Shown here: in pieces, positions 26,312 through 34,882 of the stretch
How the letters are laid out: each line of letters begins with the position of its first letter
Position numbering within the stretch: the stretch's first letter is position 1
Source of the DNA: Allobosea sp. Root483D1
Lineage (GTDB): Bacteria > Pseudomonadota > Alphaproteobacteria > Rhizobiales > Beijerinckiaceae
Assembly: GCF_001429505.1 (NCBI RefSeq)
Contig: NZ_LMJW01000018.1
Span: 62,001 to 126,000, forward strand
Direction: 5' to 3'
DNA length: 64,000 bases
Made by a program: the position numbers and the translations under genes
The notes under the pieces: model-generated
Databases searched by the model: none
What the model was told of the DNA's origin: nothing
The model's input: the letters and a program-made list of their open reading frames with translations, nothing else

Positions 26312-27936
26312 AATGCCCGCGCCATCTCGCGCAGCTTGAACTTCTGGATCTTGCCGGTCGAGGTCTTGGGCACCTCGGTGAAGACCACCGTCCGCGGGCA
26401 TTTGAACGAGGCGAGCAGGGTCTTGCACCAGGCGATGATCTCGTCCTGCGTGGCGCTCTGACCGGGCTTCAATTCGACGAAGGCGCAGGGGGTCTCGCCC
26501 CATTTCTCGTCGGGGCGGGCGACGACAGCGGCGGCCTGCACCGCCGGGTGCTTGTAGAGCGCATCCTCGACCTCGATCGAGGAGATGTTCTCGCCGCCGG
26601 AGATGATGATGTCCTTGGAGCGGTCCTTGAGCTGGATGTAACCGTCGGGATGCATCACGCCGAGATCGCCGGAGTGGAACCAGCCGCCCGCGAAGGCGGC
26701 CTTGGTCGATTTCGGGTTCTTGAGATAGCCCTTCATCACGACATTGCCGCGGAACATCACCTCGCCGAGCGTCTGGCCGTCATGCGGCACGGGCTCCAGC
26801 GTCTCGGGGTCGCGGACATCGAGCCCTTCCAACGCCGGATAGCGCACGCCCTGGCGCGCCTTGAGCGCCGCCTGCTCGCCGCCGGACAGGGCGTCCCAGG
26901 CGCCGTTCCACTCGTTGACCACGGCGGGACCATAGACCTCGGTCAGCCCGTAGAGATGGACGACGTTGAAGCCGGCCTGCGCCATGCCGGCGAGCACTGC
27001 TTCGGGCGGCGGCGCGGCGGCGGTGAAGAAATTGACCTGCTGGGCGAAGCTGCGCCGCTCCGCCTCGGGCGCGTTGAGAAGCGCCGACATCACGATCGGC
27101 GCGCCGCACATATGGGTGACGCCATGGTCGGCCAGCGCATCGTACATCGCCTTGGCCCGGACCTGGCGCAGGCAGACATGGGTGCCGGCGAGCAGCGAGA
27201 TCGTCCAAGGGAAGCACCAGCCATTGCAGTGGAACATCGGCAGGGTCCAGAGATAGACCGGGTGCCTCCCCATGCCGCCGGTGAGCACGTTCGAGGTCGC
27301 GAGCAGGTTGGCGCCGCGATGGTGGTAGACCACGCCCTTGGGATCGCCGGTGGTGCCGGAGGTGTAGTTCAGCGCGATCGCGTCCCACTCGTCCGATGGC
27401 ATCAGCCAGTCGAAATCGGGATCGCCCTGCTTGAGCAACTCCTCGTACTCGATGCTGCCGAGGCGCTCGCCCGGCCCGTCATAGACCGGGTCGTCATAGT
27501 CGATGACGAGCGGCTTCACCTTGCAGAGCGCCAGCGCCTCCTTGACCGTCTTCGAGAACTCGCGATCGGCGATCAGCACCCTGGCCTCGCCATGGTCGAG
27601 CGAGAAGGCGATGATCGCGGCATCGAGGCGGGTGTTGAGCGTGTTCAGCACCGCCCCGCACATCGGCACGCCGTAATGGCATTCGAGCATGGCCGGGGTG
27701 TTCGGCAGCATCGCCGCCACCGTGTCGTTCTTGCCGATGCCGTGCTGCTTCAGGGCCGAGGCGAGACGGCGGGTGCGGGCGTAGAGCTCGGCGTAAGGCC
27801 GCTTCAGCGGGCCATGGACGACGGCGACATGGTTCGGGAAGACGCTGGCGGCGCGCTCGAGGAAGGGCAGCGGCGAGAGCGGCTGGAAGTTCGCCGGGTT
27901 GCGATCGAGATCGGTGTCGTAAGGGGAGATCGGCAT
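26308..27936 (-). CDS. Acyl-CoA synthetase (AMP-forming), medium-chain/DmdB-like
   Basis: A 542-residue ANL-superfamily ligase that activates a carboxylic acid with ATP and CoA. Motifs: YTSGTTGDPKGVVY (P-loop), LYGLTEVYGP, GWFHSGDLGVMHPDGY and the catalytic lysine region KTSTGKIQKFKLRE. The overall pattern (PLSPLPFLERAA at the start, TLPMFHCNGWCFPW) fits the branch that contains medium-chain acyl-CoA ligases and DmdB, 3-methylmercaptopropionyl-CoA ligase. I cannot tell the substrate by eye. The TauE gene upstream on the same strand may be co-transcribed. Confidence 0.88.
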   Translation of the reverse strand: MPISPYDTDLDRNPANFQPLSPLPFLERAASVFPNHVAVVHGPLKRPYAELYARTRRLASALKQHGIGKNDTVAAMLPNTPAMLECHYGVPMCGAVLNTLNTRLDAAIIAFSLDHGEARVLIADREFSKTVKEALALCKVKPLVIDYDDPVYDGPGERLGSIEYEELLKQGDPDFDWLMPSDEWDAIALNYTSGTTGDPKGVVYHHRGANLLATSNVLTGGMGRHPVYLWTLPMFHCNGWCFPWTISLLAGTHVCLRQVRAKAMYDALADHGVTHMCGAPIVMSALLNAPEAERRSFAQQVNFFTAAAPPPEAVLAGMAQAGFNVVHLYGLTEVYGPAVVNEWNGAWDALSGGEQAALKARQGVRYPALEGLDVRDPETLEPVPHDGQTLGEVMFRGNVVMKGYLKNPKSTKAAFAGGWFHSGDLGVMHPDGYIQLKDRSKDIIISGGENISSIEVEDALYKHPAVQAAAVVARPDEKWGETPCAFVELKPGQSATQDEIIAWCKTLLASFKCPRTVVFTEVPKTSTGKIQKFKLREMARAL

Positions 27937-27998
27937 GGCGTTCGGCGTTCCCGGCTGGTGTTGCCGACCAGCCTAGAAGCGCGTCCCGCCTCCCGCAA

Positions 27999-28757
27999 TC
28001 AGCCGAAGAGCGGACGCAGGCCGTCGAAGACGAGTTTCACGCCGACTGCGATCAGCAGCCAGTAGATGATGGTGTAGAAGCGCTCGGCCGGGACGCGCCT
28101 GACCAGCCAGACGCCGGCGATGGTCGAGAGGATCGCGACCGGGGCGAGTGCGGCCGAGGCCATCAGGTTCTGCGGGCTGAACTGGCCGAGGACGAAATAG
28201 GGCAGCACCTTGATCCAGTTCATCAGCGCGAAGAACAGCGCGCCGGTGCCGACAAAGACCGCCGGCGGCAGGCGTTGCGGCATGGTGTAGATCTGGAAGG
28301 GTGGGCCGCCGGCATGGGCGATCATGCTGGTGAAGCCGCAGATCGCCCCCCAGAGCGTTCCGGCCGCATAGTTCGCCTTGGTCACCGGCTGGGCTGCCGT
28401 CTTGCCGGCGAGGAGGCGGCGCAGCGCGAAGCCGATCGAGATCATCCCGACCGCGAGGCCGACGACGGCATCGGAGACCTTCGCCGCCAGGAGATAGCCG
28501 ACGAGCACGCCGAGCAGCATGCCGGGGATCAGGGTGGCGAGGTTGCGGCGATCGAAGTCGCGGCGATAGGACCAGACCGAGACGACGTCCTGGATGATCA
28601 GGATTGGCAGCATGATCGCCGCCGCCTGCACCGGCGAGACGATCAGCGCCATCAACGGCAGCGAAAGCAGGCTCAGGCCCGCAAAGCCGCCCTTGGACAG
28701 CCCCATCAGGATGACGGCCGGCACCATGATGGCGAAGAAGGTGAGGTCGAAGGTCAT
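27999..28757 (-). CDS. TauE/SafE family sulfite exporter-like permease
   Basis: A 252-residue inner-membrane protein with about eight hydrophobic segments and the TauE/SafE pattern (GLSKGGFAGLSLLSLPLMA in the first repeat, CGFTSMIAHAGGPPFQIY in the second). Members are thought to export sulfite, sulfoacetate or other organosulfur anions, though few are characterised. ATG 28757 begins where the conserved hydrophobic start does; the open frame reaches 28862. It is divergent from the propionyl-CoA ligase and upstream of the acyl-CoA ligase. Confidence 0.85.
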   Translation of the reverse strand: MTFDLTFFAIMVPAVILMGLSKGGFAGLSLLSLPLMALIVSPVQAAAIMLPILIIQDVVSVWSYRRDFDRRNLATLIPGMLLGVLVGYLLAAKVSDAVVGLAVGMISIGFALRRLLAGKTAAQPVTKANYAAGTLWGAICGFTSMIAHAGGPPFQIYTMPQRLPPAVFVGTGALFFALMNWIKVLPYFVLGQFSPQNLMASAALAPVAILSTIAGVWLVRRVPAERFYTIIYWLLIAVGVKLVFDGLRPLFG

Positions 28758-28945
28758 CGTCCCGCGCGGCTGCCGGCTGGGCCGGCTGTGCAGCACAGCC
28801 CATGCGGTTGCGCTGAAAGTCTGACAGAGGAGCGCTTGCACGCAAGCGGCGGACATGGGCACGATCCCGCGCCAAATCCGGCCCGCAGACGGCCAGCCCT
28901 GAGCGAAGCTCTAGGCCCAATACCAGGCGAAGAGGAACGCTTTTG

Positions 28946-30862
28946 ATGACTGCCAGCCATGCAAGCCGCTATGCTGAGATCTATGCCGCCTGGCAGCGGG
29001 ACCCGGAAGGCTATTGGGCCGAGATCGCGGGGGGCATCGAGTGGATCAAGCCGCCGCAGCAGATCTTCGACGCGGAGGCCGGCATCTATGGCCGCTGGTT
29101 CCCGGATGCGAGCTGCAACACCTGCTTCAACGCGCTGGATAGGCATGTCCGTGATGGCCGCGCCGAGCAGACGGCGCTGATCTACGACAGCCCGGTCACC
29201 GGCACCAAGCAGCGTTTCACCTACGCTGAGATGCTCGACGAGGTGTCGACCCTCGCGGCCGTGTTGCAGGACCAGGGCGTCGGCAAGGGCGATCGCGTCA
29301 TCCTCTACATGCCGATGATCCCCGAAGCAGCCATTGCCATGCTGGCCTGCGCTCGGATCGGCGCGGTGCATTCGGTGGTGTTCGGCGGCTTTGCGGCGAA
29401 GGAGCTGGCGACCCGTATCGACGACGCCACGCCGAAGCTGATCATGACCGCGACCTGCGGCATCGAGCCGACGCGCGTGGTCGAATACAAGCCGTTGCTC
29501 GACGCCGCGATCGATCTTTCGACGCACAAGCCCGATGCCTGCATCGTGCTGCAACGGCCGCAGGTCGATGCCTCCATGCATGTCAGCCGCGACAAGAACT
29601 GGCGCACGCTCGTCGCCGCCGCCCGCGCAAACGGTCGCAAGGCTGACTGCGTCGAGGTCGCCGCGACCGACCCACTCTATGTGCTCTACACTTCCGGCAC
29701 GACCGGCAGACCCAAGGGCGTGGTGCGCGACAATGGCGGTCACATGGTCATGCTGCTGGCGACGATGACGCAGCTCTACGACGTCAGGCCCGGCGAGGTG
29801 ATGTTCACGGCGTCCGATGTCGGCTGGGTCGTCGGCCACAGCTATATCGTCTACGGCCCGCTGCTGCTCGGCGCGACCTCGATCCTCTACGAGGGTAAGC
29901 CGGTCGGCACGCCCGATCCCGGCGCCTATTGGCGGGTGATCGCGGAGCATAAGGCGGTGGCGATGTTCACGGCGCCGACCGCTTTCCGGGCGATCCGCAA
30001 GGACGACCCGCAGGCGACCTATCTCAAGAACTACGATCTCTCGCAGTTCCGCACGCTCTTCCTCGCAGGCGAGCGGGCCGATCCCGACACGCTGAAATGG
30101 GCCGAGGAGGTGCTGAAGGTGCCGGTGGTCGACCATTGGTGGCAGACCGAGACCGGCGCCTGCATGGTCGGCAATCCGGTCGGCCTCGGCCTTCTGCCGA
30201 TCAAGCACGGCTCGCCGAGCGTGCCGCTGCCGGGCTACGACATCCAGTGCCTCGACGAAGGCGGCAAGCCCGTGCCGGCCGGGACGATGGGCGCGATCGT
30301 CGCCAAGCTGCCGCTGCCGCCCGGCGCGCTGCCGACGCTTTGGCAGGACGATGCCCGCTTCCGCAGCGCCTATCTCGAAACCTATCCCGGCTTCTACAAC
30401 ACCTCGGATGCCGGTTTCATCGACGCGGACGGCTATGTCTTCATCATGGGCCGCACCGACGACATCATCAACGTCGCCGGCCACCGTCTCTCGACCGGTG
30501 GCATGGAGGAGGTGCTGGCCTCGCATCCGGCCGTGGCCGAGTGCGCCGTGGTCGGAATCAGGGACGGGCTCAAGGGCGAGCAGCCCTGCGGCTTCGTGGT
30601 GATGAAGGCCGGGGTGACGCAGTCGCCGGCAGAGGTCGAGAAGGAGCTGGTCGGGCTGGTGCGCGACAGGATCGGTCCCGTCGCCGCCTTCAAGCTCGCG
30701 ATCACGGTGGCGCGCCTGCCGAAGACGCGCTCCGGCAAGATCCTGCGCGCCACGATGAAGAAGATCGCCGATGGCGAGGAGTACGCCATGCCGGCGACGA
30801 TCGAGGATCCGGCGGTGCTGGCTGAGATCGGCGTCGCGCTGAAGGGCAGGGGGCTGGGCTGA
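28946..30862 (+). CDS. prpE: Propionyl-CoA synthetase (acetyl-CoA synthetase-like)
   Basis: A 638-residue acyl-CoA synthetase. It has the Acs/PrpE arrangement: YTSGTTGRPKGVVRDNGGH (ATP loop), WWQTETGACMVGNP, the hinge region GRTDDIINVAGHRLSTGGM and the acetylatable lysine in RSGKILRATM near the C-terminus. The sequence GLGLLPIKHGSPSVPLPGYD and the DKNWRTLVAAA segment fit the PrpE branch better than Acs. It activates propionate (and less well acetate) with ATP and CoA. The start is ATG 28946, one codon after a TTG, with AAGAGGA upstream. Confidence 0.88.
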   Translation: MTASHASRYAEIYAAWQRDPEGYWAEIAGGIEWIKPPQQIFDAEAGIYGRWFPDASCNTCFNALDRHVRDGRAEQTALIYDSPVTGTKQRFTYAEMLDEVSTLAAVLQDQGVGKGDRVILYMPMIPEAAIAMLACARIGAVHSVVFGGFAAKELATRIDDATPKLIMTATCGIEPTRVVEYKPLLDAAIDLSTHKPDACIVLQRPQVDASMHVSRDKNWRTLVAAARANGRKADCVEVAATDPLYVLYTSGTTGRPKGVVRDNGGHMVMLLATMTQLYDVRPGEVMFTASDVGWVVGHSYIVYGPLLLGATSILYEGKPVGTPDPGAYWRVIAEHKAVAMFTAPTAFRAIRKDDPQATYLKNYDLSQFRTLFLAGERADPDTLKWAEEVLKVPVVDHWWQTETGACMVGNPVGLGLLPIKHGSPSVPLPGYDIQCLDEGGKPVPAGTMGAIVAKLPLPPGALPTLWQDDARFRSAYLETYPGFYNTSDAGFIDADGYVFIMGRTDDIINVAGHRLSTGGMEEVLASHPAVAECAVVGIRDGLKGEQPCGFVVMKAGVTQSPAEVEKELVGLVRDRIGPVAAFKLAITVARLPKTRSGKILRATMKKIADGEEYAMPATIEDPAVLAEIGVALKGRGLG

Positions 30863-30956
30863 AGTTGCATCGTGCAATTCGGCGACAATACAACTTTACG
30901 TTGCTTTAAATAGAATCGTTCAGGATCGCAGGCGCTTATCCTGCCGGATCTAAACG

Positions 30957-31280
30957 ATGGCGTTTCGCCCACGCATCGGACTGCTGGCTCTGGCGATCGG
31001 TGCGCTGCTCGCGCCGGTCGGCGTCATCCTTGCGCCGCGCGACGGTGCGACCGTTCTCGTGCTCGCGGCAAGCTCTGTTGCCGCGGCCGAGGCCGTGAGC
31101 CTTGCTGACGGTGTCATCCTCGCACCGGTCGGCCGTTTCGGCTTGCTGGCCCGCTCGGCCGTCCCCGGCTTTTCAACCCGCCTCTACAGCTCCGGCGCCG
31201 CGCTCGTCCTGGCCGGGCTGGGCGGCGGCTGCTCCGGCCAGGCGCGCGATCCCTTCATCTCAGCGAGACGGTCCCCATGA
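30957..31280 (+). CDS. Small hypothetical secreted or membrane protein
   Basis: A 107-residue frame with two hydrophobic stretches (about residues 7-27 and 30-45) and a glycine-rich end (LVLAGLGGGCSG). It could be a secreted or membrane protein; I do not recognise a family. Its stop overlaps the chemoreceptor start as ATGA, which supports coupled translation, but no strong ribosome site precedes its ATG. It may be an accessory of the receptor or a chance frame. Confidence 0.45.
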   Translation: MAFRPRIGLLALAIGALLAPVGVILAPRDGATVLVLAASSVAAAEAVSLADGVILAPVGRFGLLARSAVPGFSTRLYSSGAALVLAGLGGGCSGQARDPFISARRSP

Positions 31281-32971
31281 GCCAGAGCCTCGAGACGTTC
31301 CGCGGCGCCTTCGCCAAGCCCTTGATGACAGGGCAGTGGCTGCTGGTGCCGGTGACCTGCGCCGTCGCCTGGTTTGCCGGGCATCCGGCGCTTTTCGCGA
31401 TCGGGCTGGTCTCGACCCTGCTCGCCGCGGCCACGACCCTGGCCTGGCGTTCGGATGGGATCGGCCTGTCGACCCGCCTGGTCTCGACCATCGCGATCAA
31501 CGGGCAGGTCGCTCTGCTGGTCTTCGCCTGCGAGGGCACGCGCTACCAGATCGACCTGCACATGGCCTTCTTCGCCGCGCTCGCGGTGATGACGGCGTGG
31601 TGCTGCTGGCGCTCGATCCTGGCGGCGACGGTGGTCGTCGCGGTGCATCATCTCGTCCTGAACTTCGCCTATCCAGCGGCGGTGTTTCCCGATGGCAGCG
31701 AGTTCGCCCGTGTCGTCGTCCACGCCGTCATCCTGCTGGCCGAGGCGGGCGCACTGATCTGGATCGCGCAGCGGCTCGCCGCGGCGCTCGATCAGGCCGA
31801 CGAGGCGGCCTCGACCGCTCTACTCAACCAGGAGCGCGCCGAGATATTGCGCCATGACAATGTGGCAAGCGAAGCCGAGCGTGTCGCGATCGAAGCGCAC
31901 TTGCTCGAAGCCGTCGCCGGCGTGGTCGATGCGGCCAAGCGCGGCGATTTCTCGGTTCGAACCGTCCGCACTGCCGACCTTGGCCGGTTCGGCGCGCTGG
32001 TGAGCGGCATCGACGAGCTGACCGACGCTTGCGAAGCTTTCCTGGACGAGGCCGATCGTGCGCTCTCGGGGCTGGCCGACGGCGATCTGAGCACGCGGAT
32101 GTCGACCGGCTTCGAAGGGCGGCTCGCTGCCGTCGCCGGCAATTTCAACCGCTCGGCGGAGGCGCTCGCTGGAGCGCTGGCGGCAGTCGCGAGCAACGCA
32201 GTCCAGACGCGAGCTGCGGCCGAGGACATCCTCTCGGCGACACTCGACCTGTCGCAGCGCGGGCAGAGCCAGGCCAATGCGCTTCAGGACACCTCCAGCG
32301 TCATCGAGGAGATCGCCGCTACTGTCCGCCAGACCTCCGACATCGTCCAGGCGGCGGCGCGCAAGGCGCGCTCGACCGCCGACGATGCCGGCGCGGGCGT
32401 CGCGGTCGCGGGCCGCGCGGTCGAGGCGATCGACAAGATCGACCAGCAGGCACGCCGGATCGTCGACATCGTCGAGGTCATGGACGGGCTCGCCTTCCAG
32501 ACCAATCTGCTGGCGCTGAACGCCTCGGTCGAGGCGGCGCGGGCGGGCGATGGCGGTCGCGGCTTTGCCGTGGTCGCGACCGAGGTCCGCCGGCTCGCCC
32601 AGCAATCGGCCGATGCGGCGCGCGACGTCCGGGTGCTGATCAGCGAGACCAAGGTCCATGTCGACGAGGGGGTGAGGCTGGTGCGCGAGACCGGCGCCAG
32701 CCTCACCGCCATCTCCGGCGAGGTCGAGGAGGTCGCGCAGGCCTTCGGCGAGATCAGCCAGGCGACGGCGGAGCAATCGCAGGGCGTCGGCGCGATCGAG
32801 CGGGCGCTGGTCGAGATCGATGCGGCCACGCAGGACAATGCCCAGGCGGCGGAACGCACCGCCGCGGCAGGGCGAGGCATGGCGGAGGCGGCCGAAGCAG
32901 TCGCGAGGCTGGCTGGCAGCTTCCGGCTCGATGGCGGGCAGGCCAGTGCGGGATTGCGCCGGGCGGCCTGA
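31277..32971 (+). CDS. Methyl-accepting chemotaxis protein (membrane)
   Basis: A 564-residue chemoreceptor. The N-terminal 175 residues hold about five or six hydrophobic helices with almost no periplasmic domain, unlike the two-helix Tar type. A HAMP-like segment (LSGLADGDLSTRM and NFNRSAEALAGAL) follows, then a methyl-accepting signalling domain with the hairpin tip [20 protein letters not shown], where CheA and CheW dock. A multi-spanning sensor suggests detection of membrane state or a small hydrophobic ligand. There is no chemotaxis operon nearby. Confidence 0.9.
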   Translation: MSQSLETFRGAFAKPLMTGQWLLVPVTCAVAWFAGHPALFAIGLVSTLLAAATTLAWRSDGIGLSTRLVSTIAINGQVALLVFACEGTRYQIDLHMAFFAALAVMTAWCCWRSILAATVVVAVHHLVLNFAYPAAVFPDGSEFARVVVHAVILLAEAGALIWIAQRLAAALDQADEAASTALLNQERAEILRHDNVASEAERVAIEAHLLEAVAGVVDAAKRGDFSVRTVRTADLGRFGALVSGIDELTDACEAFLDEADRALSGLADGDLSTRMSTGFEGRLAAVAGNFNRSAEALAGALAAVASNAVQTRAAAEDILSATLDLSQRGQSQANALQDTSSVIEEIAATVRQTSDIVQAAARKARSTADDAGAGVAVAGRAVEAIDKIDQQARRIVDIVEVMDGLAFQTNLLALNASVEAARAGDGGRGFAVVATEVRRLAQQSADAARDVRVLISETKVHVDEGVRLVRETGASLTAISGEVEEVAQAFGEISQATAEQSQGVGAIERALVEIDAATQDNAQAAERTAAAGRGMAEAAEAVARLAGSFRLDGGQASAGLRRAA

Positions 32972-32983
32972 GCCGCATCGCGA

Positions 32984-33874
32984 TCAGAACCCCAGCGCCG
33001 CGCCGTTCCAGCGCAGCAGCCGCGCCGGCAGCTCCAGCCGCATCAGATCCTCGCCGACGATCAGCGGCCCGGCATAGCCGCCCGCACGGATCTCGGAAAA
33101 GAGCGCCGCGGTGTCGGCTCCCGGCGGAACGAGATGGGTCAGCGCCAGCGCCTTGACGCCGGCGCGCTCGGCAAGGCCGCCCACGACTGCCGGGGTCATG
33201 TGATAGCTCTGCACCGACGCCACGGTCTCGGCCGAGCGCACGCCGGCGGCGACAGGCATCTGGCTGTCGATGAAGACCTCGCAGATGAGCAGGTCGCAGC
33301 CCTGCGCAGCCTGCTTCAGTGACGGCGTCAGGCGCGTATCGCCGGAGAAGACGATATTGTTACCTTCTGCCGATAGTTTGAGCCCGAAGGCCGGCTCGAC
33401 CGGCTTGTGGTCAACGAGGAAGGCCTCGACCACAAGAGCGCCCAGCCCGGCGACCGGGCCCTCGCGCAATTCCTCGAAGACGACCTCGAGACCGGTGGCA
33501 TCCGGTCGCTTCTCGAAGGCGATGCGCAAGGCCCGCTCGCGGGCGAAGGCCTCGTACTGGCCGCGCATATTGGCGAGCGCCGGCTGCGGTGCGAGCACGC
33601 GCCAGGGCCGGCTGCGGCCCTGATGCCAGGACGAGACGACGAGCTGGTAGAAATCGACCAGATGGTCGGAATGCTCATGGGTGACGATCAGCGCGTCGAT
33701 CTGCGCCCCGGCATGACCGGCGGCGACGAGGCGCTGGCTGACGCCGGAGCCGCAATCGACCAGAACCTTGACGCCACCCGCCTCAACGAGATGGGCGGGG
33801 CCGGCGCGGCGCAGGCTGACCGGAGGGGCACCGGTGCCGAGGAAGGTGAAAGCGAGATCGGTGGCCACGGTCAC
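32984..33874 (-). CDS. MBL-fold metallo-hydrolase (RNase Z/arylsulfatase-like)
   Basis: A 296-residue metallo-beta-lactamase-fold enzyme. The zinc motif THEHSDH, FSGDTRLTP and LTHLVPP near the end are all present, and the opening FLGTGAP is that of the RNase Z-like subgroup. Substrate unknown. I start at GTG 33874, since GGAGA lies six bases before; the open frame reaches a TTG at 33937 without support. A palindromic intergenic element lies just upstream. Confidence 0.85.
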   Translation of the reverse strand: MTVATDLAFTFLGTGAPPVSLRRAGPAHLVEAGGVKVLVDCGSGVSQRLVAAGHAGAQIDALIVTHEHSDHLVDFYQLVVSSWHQGRSRPWRVLAPQPALANMRGQYEAFARERALRIAFEKRPDATGLEVVFEELREGPVAGLGALVVEAFLVDHKPVEPAFGLKLSAEGNNIVFSGDTRLTPSLKQAAQGCDLLICEVFIDSQMPVAAGVRSAETVASVQSYHMTPAVVGGLAERAGVKALALTHLVPPGADTAALFSEIRAGGYAGPLIVGEDLMRLELPARLLRWNGAALGF

Positions 33875-33951
33875 TCGTCTCCAGCTTCGATCGTTTGGAG
33901 CACTGCTGCGCTTCTTCGAAACGGGGTAGTGCTCCAACCCTTTATTCTATC

Positions 33952-33995
33952 GCATTTTCTTCACGCGAACCGGTGGCCACTTCGCTCGAAAATGC
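33952..33995. repeat. Short palindromic intergenic element (Hyphomicrobiales type)
   Basis: Nested inverted repeats: outer arms GCATTTTC (33952-33959) and GAAAATGC (33988-33995), inner arms GCGAA and TTCGC. The GCGAACCGGTGGCCACTTCG core is of a kind I recall as scattered through intergenic DNA of this order. It lies between the MBL hydrolase and trcR. Only one clear copy is seen in this window. Confidence 0.6.
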
Positions 33996-34006
33996 TCTCG
34001 TCGGGC

Positions 34007-34741
34007 TCAGTAGCCGCCGTCGTCGTCCTCTTCCGCCGGGCGCTTGAGCTGCTTCAGCTTGGCGAAGACCGAATCGACGTCGATCTTCTCCTCTTCCTCG
34101 CGCTTCGGCCGGCTCATGTCGGCGAAGGGCTGCGAGGCCGGCGCCGGCTGCGGCGCGGTCGTCACCTCGGCCGGGAGCAGGGTCGAGCCAGTCTCCTGCA
34201 GGACCATCGCGGGGCGCTCCTTGGCGGCGCGGGCCACTTCGAAGTCGAGGTCGATCTGCGAGGACAGGCCGAGGCTGACCGGATCGATCGGCTGCAGTTG
34301 CTGGGCGTTCCAATGCGTGCGGTCGCGGATCTGGGCGATCGTCGTCTTGGTCGTGCCGATCAGGCGGATGATCTGCGCGTCCTTGAGCTCGGGATGGTTG
34401 CGCAGCAGCCAAAGGATCGCGTTCGGGCGGTCCTGGCGTTTCGAGACCGGGGTGTAGCGCGGGCCCTTGGTGCGCTTGATCTCCGGGACCTTGACCTTGC
34501 GCTCGGCGAGCTTGAGCTGGTGAGCCGGGTTCTTGGCGGCGCGCTCGAGCTCCTCGCGGGTGAGCTGGCCGGAGGTGATCGGGTCGAGGCCCTTGATGCC
34601 GGCCGCGACCTCGCCGTCGGCGATGCCGCGCACTTCGAGCGGATGCAGTTTGCAGAACTCGGCGATCTGCTCGAAGGTCAGCGAGGTGTTCTCGACCAGC
34701 CAGACCGCAGTGGCCTTGGGCATCAGCGGCGTTTGTGACAC
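34007..34741 (-). CDS. trcR: Cell cycle transcriptional regulator TrcR (DUF1013)
   Basis: A 244-residue DUF1013 protein, named TrcR in alphaproteobacteria. The conserved N-terminal domain reads ATAVWLVENTSLTFEQIAEFC, LEVRGIADGEVA and IKGLDPITSGQL, followed by a probable helix-turn-helix (HPELKDAQIIRLIGTTKTTI). The C-terminal 60 residues are low-complexity and acidic (EEEEKIDVDSVFAKLKQLKR). GTG 34741 is preceded by AGGAGA; an ATG six codons in (34723) is possible. It is 2.4 kb from rcdA. Confidence 0.88.
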   Translation of the reverse strand: MSQTPLMPKATAVWLVENTSLTFEQIAEFCKLHPLEVRGIADGEVAAGIKGLDPITSGQLTREELERAAKNPAHQLKLAERKVKVPEIKRTKGPRYTPVSKRQDRPNAILWLLRNHPELKDAQIIRLIGTTKTTIAQIRDRTHWNAQQLQPIDPVSLGLSSQIDLDFEVARAAKERPAMVLQETGSTLLPAEVTTAPQPAPASQPFADMSRPKREEEEKIDVDSVFAKLKQLKRPAEEDDDGGY

Positions 34742-34882
34742 GGGCCGTCTCCTGGAATGTCGCGGGCAATAGCTCTCAGGCGCCGACCGGCCGCCCCGGC
34801 CGGTCATCCAAATCATCGATGATGAGGAGGATGGCGCGCGTTATAGGCAAAGCCGCGATTGCTGTCCAATCAAACCAATGGA

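Noticed and set aside
28754..30877. 707-codon minus-strand frame over prpE
   Set aside because: Antisense to prpE, with no domain pattern; typical long shadow frame at high GC.
30885..30930. AT-rich stretch before the small gene at 30957 as a promoter
   Set aside because: Several TTxACx and TAxAAT-like hexamers occur but none with 16-18-base spacing, so no promoter is called.
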